Positions 53,925 through 62,238 of a DNA stretch of 64,000 nt are shown piece by piece. Position numbers and translations under genes: made by a program. Position 1 is the stretch's first letter, and the number at the start of each line of letters is the position of its first letter. The notes below the pieces were generated by a model that saw only the letters and a program-made list of their open reading frames with translations, was not told where the DNA came from and did no database searches. Source of the stretch: Streptomyces sp. NRRL B-1347 (GTDB lineage: Bacteria > Actinomycetota > Actinomycetes > Streptomycetales > Streptomycetaceae); the NCBI RefSeq assembly GCF_000720325.1, contig NZ_JOJM01000003.1, positions 186,001 through 250,000 of the forward strand. Reading direction: 5' to 3'.

Positions 53925-55085
53925 ATGCCGACAATGATTGTTATCGGGTATCGGGACGACCTCGATCGTGCGCTGCGGCGCCGAGGCCTCGATCCCTTCT
54001 ACATCGTGCAGCAGCCGACGAGTTCCCTCAGCGGCCTCGACTGCGTACGCGTCGCCGATATCGAGAACGCCCAGGAAATCCTGCGGGCGGTGCTCTTCGC
54101 GCGTCTCCATGACGCCGTGGGGGTGCTCACGGTCCATGAAATGGGCGTGTTCGGGGCCGCCTTCCTGCGGCAGCAGTTGAACCTTCCGGGGAACACGGAC
54201 ACCAGGACGGTCCCCTACTTCCGGGACAAGTACCTGCAGAAGAGCAGGCTCCCGGCGGACATCGCCCGGGCGCGCTGCCGATATGTCTCCAGGGACACCG
54301 CGTTCGGCGATCTCGTCGACGATCTGGGTGACACCTTCGTCGTGAAACCCGCGACCGGGGCCGGGTCCCTGCGGACGAGCGTCGTCCGTTCCCCCGAGGA
54401 GTTCGGACGCGCCCTGGAACCGTTCCCCGGCGACTCGGACGTCGCGGTCGTCGCCGAGTCGTTCAACGCGGGCCCTGAAGTCTATGTCGACGGCATCTGG
54501 GAGAACGGCGACCTTCGATGGTCGTCCATGACCCGCTACCACGACTCACCGCTGCGGGCCGCGCACGGCGGCGTCCTGGCCGCGCACATCCTGGACGAGC
54601 GGCGGCACGAAGGGCTGTTCTCCCAGGCGGAGACGCTCACCCGCCGGGTGCTCGGCCATCTCGACGCGCCTGCTTGCGTGTTCCATCTGGAGGCGTTCGT
54701 CCAGGAGTCGGGGCTGGCCTTCGGCGAGTGCGCCATCCGCCTCCCGGGGGCGCTGTCCCCGCAGATCAACCAGTTGACGTTCGGCGTCGACCTCTTCGAC
54801 GTCGAAATCGACCTCGCGCTCGGGAAAGGAGTCACGCACACCCTCGGCGACCGTACGCCGGACCGTTTCCACGGCTATCTCCTGCTGCGCCGCCCGAAGC
54901 GGGGAAGGCTCACCCAGGAGGACTTCGAGCGCAGCTTCCTCTTCGACGAGATCGAGTACTCCTCCGCTCCCGATACGCCGCTCGGACCGTACGGCAAAGT
55001 GGGCCATGCGATCGTGTCCGACCACGACGAGCTGAAACTGCGGCAGACGATCGAGGAAATCGTCCAGTTCAACGAGGGCGGCTGA
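53925..55085 (+). CDS. ATP-grasp ligase (L-amino-acid ligase type)
   Basis: The 386-residue protein has the ATP-grasp core: an N-terminal Rossmann-like part, VVKPATGAGS for ATP phosphates (about 139-148), and the metal/substrate segment VFHLEAFVQESGLAFGECAIRLPGA (about 252-276). These match the group of amino-acid and dipeptide ligases (BacD-like). It activates a carboxylate as acyl-phosphate and joins it to an amine; the substrates are unknown. The first ATG (GGGGGA upstream) is used. It opens the locus with the A-PCP-TE gene downstream. Confidence 0.8.
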   Translation: MPTMIVIGYRDDLDRALRRRGLDPFYIVQQPTSSLSGLDCVRVADIENAQEILRAVLFARLHDAVGVLTVHEMGVFGAAFLRQQLNLPGNTDTRTVPYFRDKYLQKSRLPADIARARCRYVSRDTAFGDLVDDLGDTFVVKPATGAGSLRTSVVRSPEEFGRALEPFPGDSDVAVVAESFNAGPEVYVDGIWENGDLRWSSMTRYHDSPLRAAHGGVLAAHILDERRHEGLFSQAETLTRRVLGHLDAPACVFHLEAFVQESGLAFGECAIRLPGALSPQINQLTFGVDLFDVEIDLALGKGVTHTLGDRTPDRFHGYLLLRRPKRGRLTQEDFERSFLFDEIEYSSAPDTPLGPYGKVGHAIVSDHDELKLRQTIEEIVQFNEGG

Positions 55086-55321
55086 CGCTGCCGCCGCTTT
55101 CCGCAGCCCCGGGTTCCGGAACTTTTCCGCAAGAACCCTCTCTGCGTGAACCCACGCGCGCCCCGTCGGCGTAGGACTTCATGCGTCACGCGCCCTGCTT
55201 CGCACACGCAGGGAAGTCGCGTCCTCGGCACCCTCCCTCCCCTTCTCCATTACCCACCTTCCGTAGTAATGCGCTCACTCGCGGCTGTTCTCCGCTTTTT
55301 CAGTTGGAGGTCTTCGCTGTT

Positions 55322-58099
55322 ATGCCGGATCAACGTTGTGCTTTGACTCTTTCTCATCTGCTCGAGCGTGCGGCTCATGACACGACTCGGGGTATCACCT
55401 TTGTCAGCGGCTCCTTCCTCTCCTACTCCGAGCTGTGGGAGTCCGGCCGACGGATCTCGCGGGGGCTGCGCGGCCGCGGCGCCGCTCCGGGTGACCGGGC
55501 ACTGATCGCCGCCCAGGATCCGGAGAGTTTCGTCCGCGCCTTCTGGGGGTGCGTCCTCAGCGGTGTCGTGCCGTGCCCGGTCGCGCCGCCCGCCGACCCC
55601 GTCCGGTGGCGCGCCCAGCTGGAGCACCTGCGCACGCTTCTGGGCGACCCGTTGTTCGTCGTTCCCAAGTCCGCCTACGGAGACCTGCCCGAGGTCGGCC
55701 TGCGGACGGTCACCGTGGAGGAGTTGAGCCAGGCCGCGCCCGCGGACGAGCGGGCCCACACCCCCGCTCCCGACGACCTCGCCCTGCTGATGCTCACCTC
55801 CGGGTCCACCGGCGCGAGCAAGGCGGTCCGGCTCACCCACGCCAACCTCCTCGCGGCGGTGGCGGGCAAGGCCGGTGCGCTGGACCTCGGGCCCGACGAC
55901 ACGATGATGAACTGGATCTCGGCCGACCACATAGCCGCGATCGAGGCGCACCTGCTGCCGATGTCCCAGGGCGCGGAGCAGGTCGTCGCGACGCCGGAGA
56001 CGGTCCTCGCCGACCCGGTGGAGTTCCTCAGGCTGCTCACGGCGCACCGGGTGCGCGTGGCCTTCACCCCCAACTTCCTGTTCGGGCAGCTCAACCAGGC
56101 GCTCGCGCAGGGGCCCGCCGAGCGGCGGGACATCGACCTGTCGCGGGTGCGGCACATCATCTCCGGCGGCGAGGCCACCGTGACCGCCACCGTGCGGGCC
56201 TTCCTCGACGCGCTCGCCCGCCACGGGCTGCGCGAGGACGTCATCGTGCCCGCGTTCGGCATGACGGAGACGTGCGCGGGCAGCGTGTTCAACCGCGACT
56301 TCGCCGCCAGCGACCGGGAGACGGAGTTCCCGCCGCTCGGCCGTCCCGTACGAGGGCTGCGCATACGGATCGTGGACGGCGACGGCACGGTCCTCGCGGC
56401 CACTGCCGCGGAGGCCACCGGCGCGGGGCCCGACGCCGGGCCGCCCGTGGCGAGCCGGCCGGGCGTGCCCGGTGAGGTGCAGCTGCGCGGCACGATGGTC
56501 ACCTCCGGCTACTTCGGCGACGAGCGGGCCACCGCGCGGGCGTTCACCGCCGACGGCTGGTTCCGCACCGGCGACCTGGGACACCTGGACGCCGACGGCC
56601 GGTTGACGCTCGTCGGCCGCACCAAGGACTCCATCATCGTCAACGGCGTCAACTACTACAGCCACGACCTGGAAGCGGTCCTCGACGAGCTGGGCGAGGT
56701 GCGCCGCGGGCAGGTCGCGGCGTTCCCGATCCGGCCGGACGGGGCGGACTCCGAGCAGCTCGCGCTCGCGTTCGTGCCGAGCGGCGACCCGGACGACGCG
56801 TCGGCCGTGTACCGGGCGATCGTGGCGATCCGCAGCTCCACGGTGATGCACTGGGGGTTCCGCCCCCAGCTGATCCTCCCCGTCGCGGCGGCCGACATCC
56901 CACGCGGCAACCTCGGCAAGGTCCAGCGCTCCCGCCTCCGCGCGGCCGTCGAGGCCGGAGACCTGGACGGCGCGGCCCGCCGGGCGGACGAGGTCAGCAC
57001 CCGGTTCCTCGGCGCCCACGTCGCCCCGGAAGGCGACGCCGAGACGGCGCTCGCCGCCGTCTACGCCCGTGTCCTGAACACCGCGAGGGTGTCCGCGACC
57101 GCGAGCTTCTTCGACCTGGGCGGCACCTCGCTCGACGTGCTGCGGCTCAAGCTGGAGATCCAGACCGCGTTCGGCATCGACGACGTGCCGATGGCGACGC
57201 TCCTGCAGGCCCCGACCGTACGGGCTCTCGCCGCGCGCCTGGCCACGGGGCGCGGCGGCGACTCCGGCTACGACCCGCTGGTGCCCCTCCAGGTGACCGG
57301 GGACGGCACGCCGCTGTTCTGTGTGCACCCGGGCCTCGGCGAGGTCCTCGTCTTCGTCAACCTCGCCAAGTACTTCACCGGCGAGCGGCCGTTCTACGCG
57401 CTGCGGGCCCGCGGGTTCGGGCAGGGCGAGACCCACTTCGGGTCGTTCGCCGAGATGGTGTCCACGTACGTGGCGGCGATCCGGCGGACCCAGCCGAGCG
57501 GGCCGTACGCCGTCGCGGGCTACTCCTACGGCGGCGCCGTCGCGTTCGAGATCGCCAAGCAGCTGGAGGCCGAGGGCGACGAGGTCGACTTCGTGGGCGT
57601 CTTCAACCTGCCGCCGAGCATCTCGGGGCGCATGAACGAGATCACCTTCACCGACGGCGCGATCAACCTGGCGCTGTTCCTCGAACTGATCGGCGCCGCC
57701 GACGTCGAGCGGCTGACCGCGACCCTCCGCGCCCTGCCCGAGGCCGACCAGCTGGCCTACCTCGTCGAGCAGGCACCGCGGCGCCGCCTCACCGAACTCG
57801 ACCTCACCGTCGAGCGGTTCACGGCGTGGGTGCGGCTGGCCCAGAGCATGGTGCACCTGGGCCGCACGTACGAGCCGTCCGGGTCGGTCGGGCAGGTGCG
57901 GGTCTTCTACTGCACGCCGCTGCGCGGCACCAAGCAGGAGTGGCTGGACGACCAGCTGCGCCACTGGGACGCGTTCACCCGCGGCCCCAACCAGTACATC
58001 GAGGTCGACGGGGAGCACTACACCCTGATGAGCCCGCAGCACGTGCAGACCTTCCAGGCGTCCCTGCGGCGGGAACTGGCCCGCGCGCTCGGCCGATGA
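55322..58099 (+). CDS. Adenylation-PCP-thioesterase NRPS-like synthetase
   Basis: The 925-residue protein has three domains. The adenylation domain (1-about 540) shows LMLTSGSTGASKAVRLTH (about 157-174), FGMTET (about 312), a TGDLG block (about 416) and the catalytic Lys in GNLGKVQR (about 528-535). The carrier domain (about 555-625) has the phosphopantetheine Ser in FFDLGGTSLD (about 601). The thioesterase (about 655-920) has nucleophile GYSYGG (about 734) and His in GEHYTLM (about 898). No condensation domain is present. The adenylation part is closer to fatty-acyl-AMP ligases and aryl-pyruvate synthetases than to ordinary amino-acid modules; the substrate is inferred only. GGAGG is 11 bases before the ATG. 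Confidence 0.8.
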   Translation: MPDQRCALTLSHLLERAAHDTTRGITFVSGSFLSYSELWESGRRISRGLRGRGAAPGDRALIAAQDPESFVRAFWGCVLSGVVPCPVAPPADPVRWRAQLEHLRTLLGDPLFVVPKSAYGDLPEVGLRTVTVEELSQAAPADERAHTPAPDDLALLMLTSGSTGASKAVRLTHANLLAAVAGKAGALDLGPDDTMMNWISADHIAAIEAHLLPMSQGAEQVVATPETVLADPVEFLRLLTAHRVRVAFTPNFLFGQLNQALAQGPAERRDIDLSRVRHIISGGEATVTATVRAFLDALARHGLREDVIVPAFGMTETCAGSVFNRDFAASDRETEFPPLGRPVRGLRIRIVDGDGTVLAATAAEATGAGPDAGPPVASRPGVPGEVQLRGTMVTSGYFGDERATARAFTADGWFRTGDLGHLDADGRLTLVGRTKDSIIVNGVNYYSHDLEAVLDELGEVRRGQVAAFPIRPDGADSEQLALAFVPSGDPDDASAVYRAIVAIRSSTVMHWGFRPQLILPVAAADIPRGNLGKVQRSRLRAAVEAGDLDGAARRADEVSTRFLGAHVAPEGDAETALAAVYARVLNTARVSATASFFDLGGTSLDVLRLKLEIQTAFGIDDVPMATLLQAPTVRALAARLATGRGGDSGYDPLVPLQVTGDGTPLFCVHPGLGEVLVFVNLAKYFTGERPFYALRARGFGQGETHFGSFAEMVSTYVAAIRRTQPSGPYAVAGYSYGGAVAFEIAKQLEAEGDEVDFVGVFNLPPSISGRMNEITFTDGAINLALFLELIGAADVERLTATLRALPEADQLAYLVEQAPRRRLTELDLTVERFTAWVRLAQSMVHLGRTYEPSGSVGQVRVFYCTPLRGTKQEWLDDQLRHWDAFTRGPNQYIEVDGEHYTLMSPQHVQTFQASLRRELARALGR

Positions 58100-58148
58100 G
58101 CCGCGCGCCGGCCCCCGCCACCGCCGACACGACCAGGAGCCACTGACC

Positions 58149-59105
58149 ATGCGAGGCAAGAAGATTCTCATCACCGGCGGGACCGGGCAGGTCGCCCGGC
58201 CCGTCGCCGAGGCGCTCGCCGCCGACAACGAGGTGTGGTGCCTGGGCCGCTTCGGCGACCGGACCGCCCGCGGGGAACTGGAGGAGCGGGGCGCCCGCAC
58301 GTTCACGTGGGACATGGACTCCGGCGACCTGGACGGGCTTCCGCGCGACTTCACCCACGTACTGCACTCCGCGGTGTACCGGGGCGAGAGCGGGGACTTC
58401 GACGGAACGGTGCGCGTCAACTCCGTCGGCACCGCACGCCTGATGACGCACTGCGCCTCGGCGCAGGCGTTCCTGTACGTGTCGTCCGGCGTGGTCTACG
58501 ACCGGGCCGACCCCGCCCACCGCTACCGGGAGAGCGACCCCCTCGGCGTGGGGGCGCCGTGGCTGCCGACGTACCCCGTCGCCAAGCTCGCCACCGAAGG
58601 CGTGGTGCGCGGCCTCGCCGAGGCGCTCGCGCTGCCCACGGTCATCGCCCGGCTCAACATCGCCTACGGACCGTACGGTCACGGCGGCGTACCCATGATC
58701 ATGTTCAGGGAGATGCTGCGGGGGCAGCCGTGCGCGGTGCCCCGCGAGGGGCAGAACCACTGCAACCCGATACACACCGACGACGTCGTGCGCCAGGTGC
58801 CGCTCCTGTGGGAGGCGGCGCGCACGCAGGCGCGGGTCGTGAACTGGGGCGGCGACGAGGAGGTCGGCATGACCGACCTGCTGGAGCACATGTCCGCGCT
58901 CACCGGGGTGCCGGTCACCCTGGACCGCGGCGACCGCAGCCGGGGCACGGCGATGTTCGACCACACCCTCCGCCGCGAGCTCATCGGCGACTGTTCGGTC
59001 GGCTGGAAGGCAGGCATCGCCCGCACCTTGGCCGAGCTGTTCCCGGAATACCGCGACCGCATCGACGCGAGCGACGCGACCGACGTGACCAAGGAGAGGG
59101 TCTAG
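58149..59105 (+). CDS. NAD-dependent epimerase/dehydratase
   Basis: The 318-residue protein is an extended SDR with GGTGQVARPVAEAL (about 9-22), SSGVVYDR (about 115-122) and YPVAK with the catalytic Tyr and Lys (about 141-145), plus IARLNIAYGPYGHGG. Family members epimerise, dehydrate or reduce sugars and other hydroxy substrates. AGGAG precedes the ATG. The gene starts 49 bp after the synthetase and its stop is one base before the next start, so it belongs to the same operon. Confidence 0.8.
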   Translation: MRGKKILITGGTGQVARPVAEALAADNEVWCLGRFGDRTARGELEERGARTFTWDMDSGDLDGLPRDFTHVLHSAVYRGESGDFDGTVRVNSVGTARLMTHCASAQAFLYVSSGVVYDRADPAHRYRESDPLGVGAPWLPTYPVAKLATEGVVRGLAEALALPTVIARLNIAYGPYGHGGVPMIMFREMLRGQPCAVPREGQNHCNPIHTDDVVRQVPLLWEAARTQARVVNWGGDEEVGMTDLLEHMSALTGVPVTLDRGDRSRGTAMFDHTLRRELIGDCSVGWKAGIARTLAELFPEYRDRIDASDATDVTKERV

Positions 59106-59106
59106 C

Positions 59107-61089
59107 GTGCGCAGGACCGCAGACATCGACGCGCTCGAGGGCGTGCTGTGCGCCGCCATCGGCTCCCGCGTGCCCGTGTGCTCGCTGGGGCGACTCGGCC
59201 AGGACGCCGACGCGTTCGCCGCCCTGGATCCGGCGGTCGTGGAGCGCCCCACCCTGATCGGCGGCGGGGCGCCGTACGCCCCGACCGGCCCCGCTCCCGC
59301 GCGCCCCGCGCTCGACGAGTTGCTCCGACGGGCGGCGGAACTCGACGTCCCGCAGGTCCTCGTGCCCCAGGTGCGCCGCAGTGACGACACGAGCGTGCTG
59401 CGAGAGGCCGGTTTCGTACCCGTCGCCGCGGACCCCGAGTGCGTGTTCCGGCTCGCCGGGGACGTGGACGAGGCGCTGCGGACCCGCGTCGGCGCCGACC
59501 GGCTCGGCGAGCTGCGCCGCCGCCACGGCGAGGCCGCGCGCGAGGTCCGCTGGGAGCGGTTCCCGCTGCGTGAGCTCGACGGGCACGCCGGGGCGCGCGA
59601 CGCCTTCGTGGCGCTGCACGAGAGCGCCGCTCCCCGCGAGGGCGCCGCTTCGCGCGAGGGCACCACCTTGTACAACGCCGACGCCCTCGACGCGCTGGCC
59701 CGCGGCCCGCTGGCGGAGCGCACCGTGATGCTCGTGGCCCGCCGAGGAGACGCCGTCGTCCAGGCCGGGCTCCTGACGAGGTCCCACAACGGCCGGGGCG
59801 TCTACTGCCTGACCCTGGCCACGCACGACGCCGGTCCCGGTGCGGCACGTGACCTCCGGGAGGCGGCCCTGTACGAGGTGTACGTCGATGCCCAGCGGTC
59901 GGGTCTCGACTGGGTGCACCTCGGCCGGGGCGACGCGGCACGCATGCGCGGCCTCGGCGCCGATCTGTTCGTGCCCGTCGACCACTGGCTGCGGGCGCCC
60001 GGCCTCACTCCCCCGCGCGCGGACGGCGGCGGGGAACCAGCCCTTTCGGCGTTCGCGGCTCCGCCGGTCGCTTCGGTGCCGGTGCCGGGCCCGGCCCGGT
60101 TCCGCAGTCAGCCGCGGTTCGACGTGGTCGACCTGTCCAGCAACACCAATCCGTTCCTGGGGACAGCGAGCCACTACCCCGAGCTCGACACCGCGGAGCT
60201 CGCCCGGACGTATCTGTCCACGGTCGGGAGGCTGCCAGGACACGAGGGGCTCGGCGCGCTGAGCACGGACCACGTGCTGTTCACGAGCGGGGCGGTCGAC
60301 GGCGCCCTGCTGCTCCTGGCGGCCCTCGCCTCGCCGGGCGAGCGCGTCTGCGTCACGTCGCCGACGTTCCCGCTCTACGACCACTTCGCGCGGGTGCTGC
60401 GGCTGCCGGTCGTGGACGTGCCGCTGCGCGGCGAGGACGTGAACGAGCTGGACGTCGAGCGGATCCTGGCGGCCGAGCCGAAGGTCACCATCCTGTGCGA
60501 CCCGAACAACCCCGTCGGGACCAGGCTCGACGAGGCGCGGGTGCACGCCCTGGTGGCGGGCGGTCAGGGGCTCGTGGTGATCGACGAGGCCTATGTCGAG
60601 TTCAGTGAGAAGCCCTCGTACGCCGGGCTCGTCGCGCGCCACGACAACCTCATCGTGCTCAGGACGCTCTCGAAGGCGTGGGGGCTCGCGAGCGCCCGCT
60701 GCGGCGTCGTCCTCGCGCAGCCGGGCGTCGTCGACGCGCTGCGGCGGGTGCAGGTGCCCTTCGGGTTCACCAACGCGTCACAGCGGGCGGTGCGGGACCG
60801 GCTGACGGACGCGCCGCGCGTGCTCTACAGCGTCCGGCGCGTCCGGGCCGAGCGGGAGTGGATGGCGGCCACCCTGGCCGACCATCCCGCGGTGGAGCGC
60901 GTCTTCCCTTCGGAGACCAACTTCCTGTTGGTCCGGCTGCACAAGCACGAGCGCGTCCTGGACCGCTTGCAGGCGGCGGGAATTCTCGTCGCGGACACCG
61001 GGCGCGTCATTCCCGATACCTGCCGCATCTCCATCGGGGACCGCCGTGCGAACAATTCCCTGCTCGCCGCCCTTACCGCCGCGCTATGA
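59107..61089 (+). CDS. Acyl/aminoacyltransferase-like and HisC-type aminotransferase fusion
   Basis: The 660-residue protein has two parts. The N-terminus (about 1-310) resembles the FemAB/GNAT superfamily (LREAGFVPVAADPECVFRLAGD, AVVQAGLLTRSHNGRGVYCLTLATHDAGPG, LYEVYVDAQRSGLDWVHLGRGD). The C-terminus (about 337-660) is a class I/II aminotransferase of HisC type: DLSSNTNPF, CDPNNPVGT, DEAYVEF, and the PLP Lys in TLSKAWGLASARCG (about 523). The first part could transfer an acyl group from CoA or an amino acid from tRNA; the second could transaminate or decarboxylate. The fusion is unusual. It starts with GTG one base after the previous stop. Confidence 0.75.
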   Translation: MRRTADIDALEGVLCAAIGSRVPVCSLGRLGQDADAFAALDPAVVERPTLIGGGAPYAPTGPAPARPALDELLRRAAELDVPQVLVPQVRRSDDTSVLREAGFVPVAADPECVFRLAGDVDEALRTRVGADRLGELRRRHGEAAREVRWERFPLRELDGHAGARDAFVALHESAAPREGAASREGTTLYNADALDALARGPLAERTVMLVARRGDAVVQAGLLTRSHNGRGVYCLTLATHDAGPGAARDLREAALYEVYVDAQRSGLDWVHLGRGDAARMRGLGADLFVPVDHWLRAPGLTPPRADGGGEPALSAFAAPPVASVPVPGPARFRSQPRFDVVDLSSNTNPFLGTASHYPELDTAELARTYLSTVGRLPGHEGLGALSTDHVLFTSGAVDGALLLLAALASPGERVCVTSPTFPLYDHFARVLRLPVVDVPLRGEDVNELDVERILAAEPKVTILCDPNNPVGTRLDEARVHALVAGGQGLVVIDEAYVEFSEKPSYAGLVARHDNLIVLRTLSKAWGLASARCGVVLAQPGVVDALRRVQVPFGFTNASQRAVRDRLTDAPRVLYSVRRVRAEREWMAATLADHPAVERVFPSETNFLLVRLHKHERVLDRLQAAGILVADTGRVIPDTCRISIGDRRANNSLLAALTAAL

Positions 61090-61521
61090 CTCGCCGAGCT
61101 CAATAGGGTCGTTCGCCCCGCCCTTCGTCTCTATCACAAGGAACGAAAGGACTTCATCGCCGATATTCCTCATGTCATGGAGGTGGTATCCGCCTTCGGC
61201 GACGCGGAACCGCTGCGTGTGGCCGCGTTCGTACGCGATCTCGCGGCTGGACCCGTCACCCAGGTGCTGACGGGCCCGGCCGCTGGTCAGGGCTATCCAG
61301 ACGTAGTCGAGGACGTGCCGGTGGACGGGGATCCGCTCGCCCGGCGCGAGGCACGTCTCCCAGACCCGCACGGAGTCGGTCTCCGACAACAGCGTCCGGC
61401 CGACGCGGCCGTTGTGGGCGTTGACCTCGAAGTCCTCGTGCAGCGGCGGGCTCCAGCGGTCGAAATTCTCGGCGACTACGGTGCTGACCAATGTGGGTTC
61501 GGTGTGAATTTCCTGACGCAC
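61084..61521 (-). CDS. Cupin-domain protein
   Basis: The 145-residue protein has a double-stranded beta-helix core with HRHVLDYVWIALTSG and a second strand region YHLHDMRNIGDEVLSFLVIETKG. The paired His in HRH and the His of YHLHD suggest a metal. GAGAGG lies before the GTG start. It is convergent with the aminotransferase fusion, overlapping its end by six bases. It could be a dioxygenase- or isomerase-like enzyme of the locus or an unrelated sensor. Confidence 0.7.
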   Translation of the reverse strand: MRQEIHTEPTLVSTVVAENFDRWSPPLHEDFEVNAHNGRVGRTLLSETDSVRVWETCLAPGERIPVHRHVLDYVWIALTSGRARQHLGDGSSREIAYERGHTQRFRVAEGGYHLHDMRNIGDEVLSFLVIETKGGANDPIELGES

Positions 61522-61628
61522 GAACCGGATCCTCTCGTTTTCGGGCGCGCATCGGCACCCCGGGAACGGACGGCCAACTGTCCGGCCCAGGCTATATCCG
61601 GCGGAAATGCAGCGGCAAGAATGATTCG

Positions 61629-62207
61629 CTATTCCGATTCGGCACCCGGCGTCGGGAACACGTACAGGACCTGCGGCTCGCCCCAGGCCACGAAGTGGTC
61701 GGCGGCGGTGGCGCCCAGGGTGTCGAGGAGGTGGCGCGAACGGGTGTTGGCGCGCTGGGTGACGGCGACCACGCCGGGGATGGCGGAACGTATCGCCTGC
61801 CCGGCCCAGGCGACGACGGCGTGGACCGCCTCGCGGGCGTAGCCGTGGCCCCAGTGCTCGGGCAGGAGCTGGTAGGAGACCTCGGTGCGGCCGTCGTGGC
61901 CGTCGGGCTCGGCCACCACGAGGCCGAGGACCTCGCCGTCGTGCCGTACGACGGCGAACGCCCCGGGCACGCCCACGCAGTGCCGCTCGCGGGCGCGGAC
62001 GACGTCGGCGGGCACGGGGCCGCCGAGGTGCCGCCGGACCTGGGGGTCCGTCCACAGCCGGACGGCGTGCGGCACGTCCGGCCGCGCGACCGGGCGCAGG
62101 GTCAGGCGCTCGGTGGCGAGCGTCGTCGGCCAGTCGAGGACCAGGCGCTCCGGAGCCTCGACCGGCGCTGTGGGTCGTTCCGCTGTCGTGCCCCCATCGG
62201 ATGTCAT
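61629..62207 (-). CDS. GNAT acetyltransferase
   Basis: The 192-residue protein is of RimJ/RimL type: TERLTLRPVARPDVPHAVRLW, EVSYQLLPEHWGHGYAREAVHAVVAWA (acetyl-CoA loop) and AVTQRANTRSRHLLDTLGATAADHFVAWGEPQVLYVF. It starts 31 bp after the XRE-TPR regulator on the same strand and may be cotranscribed with it. The acceptor is unknown. Confidence 0.8.
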   Translation of the reverse strand: MTSDGGTTAERPTAPVEAPERLVLDWPTTLATERLTLRPVARPDVPHAVRLWTDPQVRRHLGGPVPADVVRARERHCVGVPGAFAVVRHDGEVLGLVVAEPDGHDGRTEVSYQLLPEHWGHGYAREAVHAVVAWAGQAIRSAIPGVVAVTQRANTRSRHLLDTLGATAADHFVAWGEPQVLYVFPTPGAESE

Positions 62208-62238
62208 GACCCAATCGAAGCAGAGCCGTGATCGCGAC

